The notes under the pieces were generated by a model. It was not told the DNA's origin. It saw only the letters and a list, made by a program, of their open reading frames with translations, and made no database searches. Positions 1-6,293 of a DNA stretch of 7,659 nucleotides are shown piece by piece. The DNA is from Rhodobacteraceae bacterium UBA996 (GTDB lineage Bacteria > Pseudomonadota > Alphaproteobacteria > Rhodobacterales > Rhodobacteraceae). The number at the start of each line of letters is the position of its first letter. Within the stretch, counting starts at the first letter, position 1. The position numbers were made by a program, and so were the translations under genes. The stretch covers positions 1-7,659 of the forward strand of contig DBBA01000280.1 of assembly GCA_002291955.1 (NCBI GenBank), read 5' to 3'.

Positions 1-935
1 CGGCACAGACCCGTGCAGAAGTCCTCGCACAGGGTGCAATCGGCCACGTTCGACCCTGGCGCGGATGCGCCTTGCCCCTCGACATGGTGGTGGTGGCTTT
101 CTTGCGTCGCGCCCACCTCGGCTTCGAATCCCAGTACCTGCACACGGTACTTGCACATGGCGCAGTTGGGCGGCGGCACCTCGCCCACCTGCTCGGTCAC
201 GCGCTCGGCAAAGGTCTCCAGCACCTTGGGATGGTCGCCCAGATACGGCGCCTTCACCCAGGCGATCCGCGGATGAGCGGCGGCAACCCGGTCGGTGAAG
301 CCATAGATGCGGTCGATCAGGATGCCCGAGAACAGGAAGTACGGAAACACGACGACCCGCCGGTAGCCCAGCTTCGCCACATGCTCCAGACACGGTTCCA
401 CCAGCGGGAAGGTCACGCCGGAATAGCCGGCCTCGCACCAGCCGAAGCCCATCCCCTCCCACAACAGCCGGGCGACCTTGGACACGTTGGCATTGGCGTC
501 GGGGTCGGACGCACCGCGCCCGATGACCACAAGACAGGTCTCGGCCAGCGGCACATCGTCATCCAGCACCGACCGGATGCGGTCGGCGGCGGCGGCGATC
601 ATCTTCGGGTCCACCCCCAGCTCGCGGCCATAGCGCACCTCGACCCCGGTCTCGGCCGCATAGGTGTTCAGCACGGTCGGGATGTCGTTCTTCGCGTGCA
701 TCGCCGCGAACAGCATCCCCGGGACGGCCAGGATGCGGGTGCACCCGGCCTCGCGCAGGCGGTCCAGCCCCGACCGGATCACCGGATTGGCGAACTCCAG
801 ATACCCATAATCCACCAGCCAGTCGGGCGGCAGATAGCCCGGCAGCTTGTCCGCCAGCACACGGAACTCGTCCACCGCGCCCTGCGACCGGCTGCCGTGG
901 CCGCAGATCATCACGCCGGTCTTCTGGGTTGCCAT
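1..935 (-). CDS. cbiX: Sirohydrochlorin cobaltochelatase CbiX, long form, 3' end outside window
   Basis: 311 codons are visible from the ATG at 935 down to position 3, with no stop, so the C-terminus lies beyond the window. CbiX inserts Co2+ into sirohydrochlorin, an early step of cobalamin synthesis. The N-terminal chelatase half shows ICGHGSR (His13) and PGMLFAAMHAKNDIP (His80), the two metal-handling histidines expected of the family. The second half carries GRGASDPDANAN (139-150) and FPYFLFSGILIDR (197-209). The tail has CAMC (258-261), comparable with the MxCxxC iron-sulfur motif known from Bacillus megaterium CbiX. It is followed by four His (281-284) and a cluster CTLCEDFCTGLC (300-311). 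GAGGA and AAGG lie upstream of the ATG. The gene is divergent from the quinone reductase gene. Family assignment is firm; metal binding by the tail is inferred. Confidence 0.93.
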   Translation of the reverse strand, partial: MATQKTGVMICGHGSRSQGAVDEFRVLADKLPGYLPPDWLVDYGYLEFANPVIRSGLDRLREAGCTRILAVPGMLFAAMHAKNDIPTVLNTYAAETGVEVRYGRELGVDPKMIAAAADRIRSVLDDDVPLAETCLVVIGRGASDPDANANVSKVARLLWEGMGFGWCEAGYSGVTFPLVEPCLEHVAKLGYRRVVVFPYFLFSGILIDRIYGFTDRVAAAHPRIAWVKAPYLGDHPKVLETFAERVTEQVGEVPPPNCAMCKYRVQVLGFEAEVGATQESHHHHVEGQGASAPGSNVADCTLCEDFCTGLC

Positions 936-990
936 CGGCCTTGGTCCTCGGGTCGCGGATGCCGGACCGGCGAGGTGCCGAGTTGCCTGA

Positions 991-1070
991 CGACGCGACC
1001 GCGGGCCCCCCGCACAGGGTCGGGCCACGGCCGCCACCTCTCCGGCCCCGCACGGGGCTTCGTCGCGTCG
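991..1070 (-). repeat. Nested inverted and direct repeats in the cbiX upstream region
   Basis: A perfect 9-bp inverted repeat (CGACGCGAC at 991-999, GTCGCGTCG at 1062-1070) encloses 62 bases. Inside lie two nearly identical 12-mers, CCCCGCACAGGG (1008-1019) and CCCCGCACGGGG (1046-1057). Each can form a small hairpin with a GTGC-type loop when read on the minus strand. The result resembles a junction with two similar arms upstream of cbiX. It could be a structured leader, an operator, or just GC-rich sequence. It does not show the conserved core of a cobalamin riboswitch. Confidence 0.5.
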
Positions 1071-1099
1071 GTCCTATCCCGCGCCCGCCGCCCCTGCAA
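1071..1099 (-). promoter_or_regulatory. Possible cbiX promoter
   Basis: On the minus strand TTGCAG (1099-1094) and TAGGAC (1076-1071) are separated by 17 bases. Each matches the sigma-70 consensus only partly. If used, transcription would begin near 1064, inside the distal arm of the inverted repeat, so the repeat would act partly as DNA rather than wholly as RNA. This is a weak call from spacing and position. Confidence 0.22.
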
Positions 1100-1203
1100 A
1101 GGGCAAAAGCGCCGCATCATGGCGCCTGTGCGTCACCGCACCGGACCTGCGCCCGGGTCGGGGTTTCTCCACGCGCCATTCCGGGCCACCTGACCCTGCA
1201 AAC

Positions 1204-1208
1204 GGAGG
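1204..1208 (+). promoter_or_regulatory. Ribosome binding site of the hydroquinone reductase
   Basis: GGAGG lies 6 bases before the ATG at 1215. It is the strongest Shine-Dalgarno sequence in the window and fixes the start of the downstream gene. Confidence 0.85.
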
Positions 1209-1214
1209 CGCACC

Positions 1215-2189
1215 ATGGGACAGCTGATCGACGGCCGCTGGGATACCGCCTGGTACGACACCGCCCGCACCGGCGGCCGGTTCGAGCGGACGACCACGCG
1301 CCACCGCAACTGGATCACGGCCGAAGGCGCCCCCGGCCCCTTGGGCAGCGGCGGCTTTCCGGCCGAGGCGGGGCGCTATCACCTGTACGTCTCGCTTGCC
1401 TGCCCCTGGGCGCACCGGACGCTCATCTTCCGCGCGCTCAAGGGGCTGACCGACCTGATCTCGGTCGATGTGGTGCACCCCGACATGGGGGATGACGGCT
1501 GGACCTTCGCCACCGACCATCCCGGCACGACCGGGGACCGCCTGCACGGAGCGGCCTTCCTGCGCGACATCTACACCCGCGCCGATCCCCGCGCCTCGGG
1601 CCGGGTGACGGTGCCGGTGCTGTGGGACAAGGCCCGCCGCACCATTGTGTCGAACGAATCGTCCGAGATCATCCGCATGTTCAACGCGGCCTTCGACGGA
1701 CTGACCGGGAACACCGACGACTACTGGCCGGAGCCCCTGCGCGACCGGATCGAGGCCGTCAACGACCGTGTCTATTCCGGCCTGAACAACGGTGTCTATC
1801 GCGCGGGCTTCGCCACCACCCAACCCGCCTATGACGAGGCCGTGGCGCAGGTCTTCGACACGCTGGACTGGCTCGACGACCTTCTGTCCCGGCAGAGCTT
1901 CGTGGCCGGCGACCGCGTGACCGAGGCCGACTGGCGTCTGTTCCCGACGCTTGTGCGGTTTGACGCGGTCTATCACGGGCACTTCAAGTGCAACCGCGCG
2001 CGGCTGGTGGATTACCCGAACCTCTGGGCCTATGCCCGGCACCTGTACCAGTGGACCAGAGTCGCCGCGACGGTGAACCTAGACCACATCACGCGGCACT
2101 ACCACCGCAGCCACCCGTCGATCAATCCGCACCGGATCGTACCCGTCGGTCCGCGCATGGACTGGACTGCGCCGCACGGACGCGGCTGA
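1215..2189 (+). CDS. yqjG: Glutathionyl-hydroquinone reductase (Xi-class glutathione transferase)
   Basis: 324 residues, close to the 328 of E. coli YqjG. The enzyme uses glutathione to reduce glutathionyl-hydroquinones to hydroquinones, releasing GSSG, and acts in the cytosol in quinone detoxification or salvage. The thioredoxin-fold half carries the catalytic Cys63 in SLACPWAHR (60-68). The helical half carries GVYRAGFA with Tyr195, and RHYHRSH with Tyr296. Cys63, Tyr195 and Tyr296 fall at the same numbers as the functional residues of E. coli YqjG. VPVL (133-136) and NESSEII (147-153) are the usual glutathione-binding cis-Pro and Glu/Ser region. A good ribosome binding site supports this start. 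It appears monocistronic and ends facing the receiver-like gene. The symbol is borrowed from E. coli; PcpF of pentachlorophenol degraders is the same family. Confidence 0.95.
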   Translation: MGQLIDGRWDTAWYDTARTGGRFERTTTRHRNWITAEGAPGPLGSGGFPAEAGRYHLYVSLACPWAHRTLIFRALKGLTDLISVDVVHPDMGDDGWTFATDHPGTTGDRLHGAAFLRDIYTRADPRASGRVTVPVLWDKARRTIVSNESSEIIRMFNAAFDGLTGNTDDYWPEPLRDRIEAVNDRVYSGLNNGVYRAGFATTQPAYDEAVAQVFDTLDWLDDLLSRQSFVAGDRVTEADWRLFPTLVRFDAVYHGHFKCNRARLVDYPNLWAYARHLYQWTRVAATVNLDHITRHYHRSHPSINPHRIVPVGPRMDWTAPHGRG

Positions 2190-2227
2190 TTTCCTGCTTC
2201 GACGTGCTGCAGATATCCCGGGGGAGA

Positions 2228-2265
2228 TGTGCCCGGCACGGGCACAGCGGGGGGCAGCGCCCCCC
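2228..2265. terminator. Tandem GC hairpins between convergent genes, probable bidirectional terminator
   Basis: Two perfect hairpins stand 2 bases apart. The first is TGTGCCCG-GCA-CGGGCACA (2228-2246), with an 8-bp stem and 3-base loop. The second is GGGGGGC-AGC-GCCCCCC (2249-2265), with a 7-bp stem and 3-base loop. They sit in the 99-base gap between two genes that end facing each other. Neither is followed by a T-run on either strand, so they are not textbook intrinsic terminators and may instead stall or protect 3' ends. Confidence 0.6.
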
Positions 2266-2288
2266 ACGGCATCGGGTCGGGCTACGCG

Positions 2289-2657
2289 CTACTGGACGCG
2301 ACCGTAGTGCTCCACCAGCGCCGCCAGATCCTCGACCGGCGTTGCCGCCGGCAGGAAGGCGCAGGCGTTCGGCACATGCTGGAAGATGGACCCGTCCGAG
2401 AAGAACGTGGTCCCGGTGACGAAGATGATCCGCGCGTTGGGGCGGCGGAAGCTGGCAAAGTCGGCGACCGCAAAGGCGCTGCCGTCGTCCAGCACAAGGT
2501 TCAGGACGATCACGTCGCAGGGGTCGGATTCGTGTTCCAGCAACGCCACGGCCGCGGTTTCGCCACCGGCGACCTGAACCCGGGCCCCCTGTCGTTCCAG
2601 GTGCGACGCCCAAAGACCAGCCTGGGCGGCGTTGCTCTCCACGATCATCACGTTCAT
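2289..2657 (-). CDS. Single-domain receiver-like protein lacking the phospho-acceptor Asp
   Basis: 122 residues, one response-regulator receiver (REC) domain with no output domain. It begins MNVMIVESNAAQAG, the usual beta-1 strand, but has only one acidic residue (Glu7, then Ser8) where REC domains have a pair. Beta-3 reads VIVLNLVLDDGSA, placing Asn53 (codon AAC) where the phosphorylated Asp should be. The beta-4 Thr is kept (IIFVTG, Thr81). The beta-5 Lys is missing: ACAFLPAATP has Ala104 in its place. It therefore looks like a pseudo-receiver that cannot be phosphorylated in the normal way and may work by protein contact. The start is the ATG at 2657; the ribosome binding site is weak and the ATG at 2648 is an alternative. 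The gene stands alone, divergent from the cob operon. The fold is sure, the partner unknown. Confidence 0.85.
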   Translation of the reverse strand: MNVMIVESNAAQAGLWASHLERQGARVQVAGGETAAVALLEHESDPCDVIVLNLVLDDGSAFAVADFASFRRPNARIIFVTGTTFFSDGSIFQHVPNACAFLPAATPVEDLAALVEHYGRVQ

Positions 2658-2725
2658 CAGTGTCCGCGCGCCGCTATTTCTGCGGCCGTTCCCTTCCCGT
2701 TTGCGCCAATCTTCTGCCGAAACCG

Positions 2726-2741
2726 CTAACAAACGCTTAAC
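2726..2741. promoter_or_regulatory. CtrA-like binding site in the divergent promoter region
   Basis: CTAAC-N6-TTAAC is a one-mismatch fit to the alphaproteobacterial CtrA site (TTAA-N7-TTAA, often written TTAAC-N6-TTAAC). It lies 69 bases upstream of the receiver-like gene and 131 upstream of the DUF1636 gene. A further GTTAAC palindrome is at 2757-2762. All sit in the one AT-rich island (about 2720-2770) of a strongly GC-rich window. CtrA binding is inferred from the motif only. Confidence 0.35.
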
Positions 2742-2871
2742 ACGTCCTGACGCGAAGTTAACAATTTTGTGGCGTAGCGTGACCGCTGCACGCACGCGGG
2801 GGTGGCATCCCTTGCGCCGGACCACCGAATCGGCAAGCACCGGTCCGACACTCCCTGCAGGACCGACCGAC

Positions 2872-3249
2872 ATGCCCCGCACCTGGATCACCGTCTGCGA
2901 TACCTGCAAGCGTGACGGCTGGGATCCGGCGCAGACACCGGCCACGGATGGCGAACGCCTTGCAGAGCTTGTGGAATCCACCGCGGCCTCGGACTGGCCC
3001 GGGCTTGGTGTGCGCCGCCACGCCTGCCTGATGGGCTGCACCCGCGCCTGCAACGTCGCGGTGCAGGGCGCGGGAAAGCTGGCCTACACGCTTGGCATGT
3101 TCGAGCCGACGCCCGAGGCGGCGCAGGCGATTTGCGCCTGGGCGGCGCTGCATGCCGACAGCGCGACGGGAATCGTCCCCTACCGCCAGTGGCCCGAGGG
3201 CGTTAAGGGTCACTTCGTGACCCGCCACCTTCCCCTGCCACAGGAATGA
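2872..3249 (+). CDS. DUF1636 Cys-rich putative metal-binding protein
   Basis: 125 residues. It matches the DUF1636 family by the opening WITVCDTCKRDGWDP, with CxxC at 9-12, and by the middle HACLMGCTRACNVAVQG, with Cys52, Cys56 and Cys60. The pattern resembles small thioredoxin-fold [2Fe-2S] ferredoxins, with a CxxC plus further Cys about 40 residues on. A fifth cysteine, Cys88, is not part of the motif. No signal peptide or membrane segment is seen. The ATG at 2872 begins the conserved block and follows GCAGGA. Its last codon overlaps the start of cobC as ATGA, so the two are probably made together, and a part in cobalamin or cobalt handling is inferred from that. The biochemical function is not known to me. 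Confidence 0.85.
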   Translation: MPRTWITVCDTCKRDGWDPAQTPATDGERLAELVESTAASDWPGLGVRRHACLMGCTRACNVAVQGAGKLAYTLGMFEPTPEAAQAICAWAALHADSATGIVPYRQWPEGVKGHFVTRHLPLPQE

Positions 3250-4178
3250 CACAACCAAAGCGCGATCACGGGGGCGGAATCGACGCGGCGCGCGCCATCT
3301 GGGGCGGGGCGCGAGCCGACTGGCTGGACCTGTCCACGGGAATCAATCCGGACCCCTGGCCGCTGCCCGACCTGCCCGCCCAGGTCTGGACGACCCTGCC
3401 GGATCGCGATGCCGAGGCCGCGTTCCTGGATGCCGCGCGCCGGTTCTGGGCCATACCGCCGGATGCCGCCGTCCTAGCCGTGCCGGGCACGTCCGCCGCG
3501 ATCGCGCGCATCCCTGCGCTGGCCGCGCCGGGGACCGTCCATATCCCCGCGCCGACCTACAACGAACATGCCGCGGCCTTTGCGGCGCAAGGCTGGACCT
3601 TGGGCGAAAAGGGCGCGACCGCCTGCGTGATCGTGCATCCCAACAACCCCGATGGTCGCTTGTGGCCCGACGCGCCCGACGCGCCCCTGACGGTGATCGA
3701 TGAAAGCTTCGCCGACCTGTGCCCGGACCTGTCGCTGGTCGCCCGCGCCGCGCGGCCGGGCACGCTGGTGCTCAAGTCCTTCGGCAAGTTCTGGGGGCTG
3801 GCCGGGCTGCGGCTGGGGCTGGTCGCGGGGGATTTGGCGCTGGTCGGCCGTCTGGCCGCGCTGCTGGGGCCCTGGGCCGTGTCGGGCCCGGCGCTGGCCA
3901 TCGGGGCCCGGGCGCTGGCCGATACCGCCTGGGCCGACGCCGCCCGCCACCGTCTGGCGCAAGACGCTGCGCGCATGGACCGGTTGTTCGCCGGAACGGT
4001 CGATCTTGGCGGTGGAACGAACTTGTTCAGGCTCTATTCCGGCGCGAATGCCCCTGCCCTGCATGACCGGCTTGCCCGTGCGCGGATCCTGACCCGGGTG
4101 TTCCCTTGGGACCCACACCTGATCCGCGTCGGCCTGCCGCCCGAGCACGGCTGGTCCCGCGTGCAGGCGGCGCTGTGA
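3246..4178 (+). CDS. cobC: Threonine-phosphate decarboxylase CobC
   Basis: 310 residues, a fold-type I PLP enzyme (called CobD in Salmonella). It decarboxylates L-threonine-O-3-phosphate to (R)-1-amino-2-propanol O-2-phosphate, the linker between corrin ring and nucleotide loop of B12. The sequence shows HGG (8-10), LDLSTGINP (27-35), the PGTS cofactor-phosphate loop (80-83), HPNNPDGR (131-138), Asp152 in IDESFAD for the pyridine nitrogen, and KSFGKFWGLAGLRLG (177-191) with the PLP lysine Lys181 and Arg189. The C-terminal Arg of LIRVGLP (292-298) fits carboxylate binding. The protein is somewhat shorter than enterobacterial homologues but complete. It overlaps the upstream gene by ATGA, with AGGA just before, and overlaps cbiB by GTGA. 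Its product is the direct substrate of the cbiB enzyme. Confidence 0.94.
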   Translation: MTQPKRDHGGGIDAARAIWGGARADWLDLSTGINPDPWPLPDLPAQVWTTLPDRDAEAAFLDAARRFWAIPPDAAVLAVPGTSAAIARIPALAAPGTVHIPAPTYNEHAAAFAAQGWTLGEKGATACVIVHPNNPDGRLWPDAPDAPLTVIDESFADLCPDLSLVARAARPGTLVLKSFGKFWGLAGLRLGLVAGDLALVGRLAALLGPWAVSGPALAIGARALADTAWADAARHRLAQDAARMDRLFAGTVDLGGGTNLFRLYSGANAPALHDRLARARILTRVFPWDPHLIRVGLPPEHGWSRVQAAL

Positions 4179-5071
4179 CCCTGGCCCTGGCCATGATCCT
4201 GGACGCCCTGTTCGGCGAACCCCGCTGGCTTTGGGACCGCGTCCCGCATCCGGCAGTCCTGATGGGACGCGCGGTGGACGCGGCCGACCGCCGGCTGAAC
4301 ACGGGCGAGGACCGCCGCATCCGCGGCATCGTGGCGGTGGCCGGTCTGGTGGTGGTCGCGGCAGCGGGGGGCTGGGTCCTGTCGCTGCTCTGGCCGGTCG
4401 AGGTTCTGGCCGCCGCGATCCTGCTCGCCCAGCGCAGCCTGGCCGACCATGTGCGCGCGGTGGCCGATGCCCTGCGCCTGTCGGTCGGCGACGGGCGGCT
4501 GGCGGTCGCGCAGATCGTCGGGCGCGATACCGCCGCGATGGACCCGCCCGACGTGGCCCGCGCCGCCATCGAATCGGCGGCCGAGAACCTGTCGGACGGG
4601 GTCATCGCGCCCCTGTTCTGGTTCGCGGTCGCCGGCCTGCCCGGCATGGTGGCCTACAAGATGGTCAACACCGCCGATTCCATGATCGGCCACCGCACGC
4701 CAAGGCACGAGGCATTCGGCTGGGCCGCCGCCCGGCTGGACGACGTCCTGAACCTGATCCCGGCCCGCCTGACCGCCCTGATGATTTCGATGGTCGTGCC
4801 GCGGCGGGGCAGCGCGGGCGTCATCCTGCGCGACGCTCCGCTGCACCGGTCTCCCAATGCCGGCTGGCCCGAGGCCGCAATGGCTGCGGGGCTGGACATC
4901 GCCCTGTCGGGCCCGCGCAGCTACCACGGCGAGACCCGCGACTATCCCTTTGTCCACGCCGAGGGGGTCCGTGACATCGGCGCCGACGACATCGACCGTG
5001 CCGTGTTGGCGCTCTGGCGCGTCTGGGCACTGGCGCTGGGACTTGTAGCCGTCCTGTGGGTTGCAGCCTAG
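4175..5071 (+). CDS. cbiB: Adenosylcobinamide-phosphate synthase CbiB (CobD in Pseudomonas naming)
   Basis: 298 residues, near the usual 300-320. This integral membrane enzyme joins aminopropanol phosphate to adenosylcobyric acid, giving adenosylcobinamide phosphate. The GTG at 4175 is chosen because it overlaps the cobC stop as GTGA and yields the family N-terminus LALAMILDALFGEPRWLW. The upstream ATG at 4106 would add 23 residues read from inside cobC. Family motifs are HPAVLMGR (25-32), AIESAAENLSDGVIAPLFW (131-149), YKMVNTADSMIGHRT (161-175) and GETRDYPF (252-259). Hydrophobic segments are about 1-13, 51-72, 77-86, 143-160, 193-208 and 276-298. It is the last gene of the B12 operon; the next gene starts 42 bases on in the same direction and could be co-transcribed. 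Confidence 0.94.
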   Translation: MTLALAMILDALFGEPRWLWDRVPHPAVLMGRAVDAADRRLNTGEDRRIRGIVAVAGLVVVAAAGGWVLSLLWPVEVLAAAILLAQRSLADHVRAVADALRLSVGDGRLAVAQIVGRDTAAMDPPDVARAAIESAAENLSDGVIAPLFWFAVAGLPGMVAYKMVNTADSMIGHRTPRHEAFGWAAARLDDVLNLIPARLTALMISMVVPRRGSAGVILRDAPLHRSPNAGWPEAAMAAGLDIALSGPRSYHGETRDYPFVHAEGVRDIGADDIDRAVLALWRVWALALGLVAVLWVAA

Positions 5072-5113
5072 GCACCGGATGGTAACGTGACGCGCGCGAA
5101 ATCCGGGGGGGCC

Positions 5114-6286
5114 ATGCGTTCTGTCCTACTTGCCGCCGCCCTGTCCGCGGCCGCCATTCCCGCCGCCGCGCAGACCTGCGGGGGCGACTTCCGGTCCTTC
5201 CTGGGCGGTCTCCGGGACGAGGCGGTGCAGCGCGGAATCCCCGACGACGTGGCGCGCGGTTTCCTGTCGGATGTCCGGCAGGACCCTGCCGTGATCCGCG
5301 CGGATCGCTCGCAGGGCATCTTCCAGCTGCCCTTCATCGACTTCTCGCGCCGCGTCATCAGCCAGAACAGGGTCGATAATGGCCGTCGCAACGCCGAACG
5401 CCACGATGCCATCTTCGACGAGGTGGAACGCCGCTATGGCGTGTCGCGCGGGGTGCTTCTGTCGTTCTGGGCGTTCGAGACCGACTACGGCGCGGTGCAG
5501 GGCGACTTCAACACCGTCAACGCGCTGGTGACACTCGCGCATGACTGCCGCCGCCCCGACCTGTTCCGCCCGCAGGTGTTCGCGGCGATGGAACTGTACC
5601 GCAACGGCGACATCGACCCGGCCACCACCACCGGCGCCTGGGCCGGCGAGATCGGGATGGTCCAGATGCTGCCCGCCGACATCCTGGAAAACGGGGTGGA
5701 CGGCGATGGCGACGGGCATGTGCGGCTGAAGACGTCGGTGCCCGACGCGCTTCTGTCCGGGGGGCGGATGCTGCAATCGCTCGGCTGGCGCGCGGGCGAG
5801 CCCTGGCTGCACGAGATCGTTCTGCCCGATGGGCTGGACTGGTCGCTGACCGGGCTCGACAAGACCCGGACCGTGCGGGAGTGGGAGGTGCTGGGCATCC
5901 GCGCCCGCAACGGGTCGCTCGGGCCCGCCGGGCTGGCCGCATCGGTGCTGCTGCCGCAGGGCCGCAAGGGACCCGCGTTCCTGGCCTATCCGAACTTCAG
6001 TGTCCTGTTCGAATGGAACAAGAGCTTCGTCTATGTCACCACCGCCGCCTATTTCGCCACAAGGCTGGAAGGCGCCCCGGTGTACGAGGCCGGGAACCCC
6101 GATCCGGCGCTGAGCGAGGCGCAGATGAAGAACCTCCAGCAGCGCCTGCAGGCGCTCGGGCATGACGTGGGCGCCATCGACGGGATCCTTGGCGCGATGA
6201 CGCGGCGCGCGGTGCAGGCGGAACAGCAGCGTCTGGGACTGCCCGCCGATGCATGGCCCACGGCCGAGCTTCTCGGCCAGTTGTGA
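5114..6286 (+). CDS. Secreted lytic murein transglycosylase, MltB type, with peptidoglycan-binding domain
   Basis: 390 residues. It cleaves the MurNAc-GlcNAc bond of peptidoglycan with 1,6-anhydro ring formation in the periplasm. The ATG at 5114 gives a clean signal peptide (residues 1-19, cleavage after AAA before QTC); a GTG at 5087 would add nine polar residues before it and is less likely. The lytic domain spans about 22-320, with the catalytic Glu122 in SFWAFETDYG and the GEIGMVQMLP motif (178-187) followed by the Asp/Gly-rich stretch NGVDGDGDGHVRL. About 333-390 is a PG_binding_1 domain (LQQRLQALGHDVGAIDGILG). The residue before the first Cys is Thr, with Gln before that, so it is not a lipoprotein. 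It matches the alphaproteobacterial MltB_2 subgroup rather than E. coli MltB itself. The glycosyltransferase gene follows 7 bases later. Confidence 0.92.
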   Translation: MRSVLLAAALSAAAIPAAAQTCGGDFRSFLGGLRDEAVQRGIPDDVARGFLSDVRQDPAVIRADRSQGIFQLPFIDFSRRVISQNRVDNGRRNAERHDAIFDEVERRYGVSRGVLLSFWAFETDYGAVQGDFNTVNALVTLAHDCRRPDLFRPQVFAAMELYRNGDIDPATTTGAWAGEIGMVQMLPADILENGVDGDGDGHVRLKTSVPDALLSGGRMLQSLGWRAGEPWLHEIVLPDGLDWSLTGLDKTRTVREWEVLGIRARNGSLGPAGLAASVLLPQGRKGPAFLAYPNFSVLFEWNKSFVYVTTAAYFATRLEGAPVYEAGNPDPALSEAQMKNLQQRLQALGHDVGAIDGILGAMTRRAVQAEQQRLGLPADAWPTAELLGQL

Positions 6287-6293
6287 CAGAGCG

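Noticed and set aside
1109..1125. GCGCC-N7-GGCGC inverted repeat as an operator for the hydroquinone reductase
   Set aside because: A 5-bp G/C-only repeat is expected by chance at this base composition, and nothing else supports it.
72..1193. 373-codon open frame on the plus strand opposite cbiX
   Set aside because: It is the antisense of an intact cbiX. Its product is rich in His, Arg, Gly and Pro with no recognisable domain, as expected of a high-GC shadow frame.
936..1200. Cobalamin riboswitch upstream of cbiX
   Set aside because: The conserved core and the GCCACTG-type B12 box could not be found on the minus strand, despite strong secondary-structure potential.
1074..2042. 322-codon open frame on the minus strand opposite the hydroquinone reductase
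   Set aside because: It is antisense to a gene with all catalytic residues of its family; no motif or ribosome binding site supports it.
2658..2871. Cobalamin riboswitch upstream of the DUF1636-cobC-cbiB operon
   Set aside because: No B12 box or CCCCCGCAACTG-like core is visible in this 214-base gap.
5114..5180. Lipoprotein signal in the transglycosylase, because of an early Cys22
   Set aside because: The residues before it (AAQT) do not form a lipobox; an ordinary signal peptidase I site after AAA fits better.
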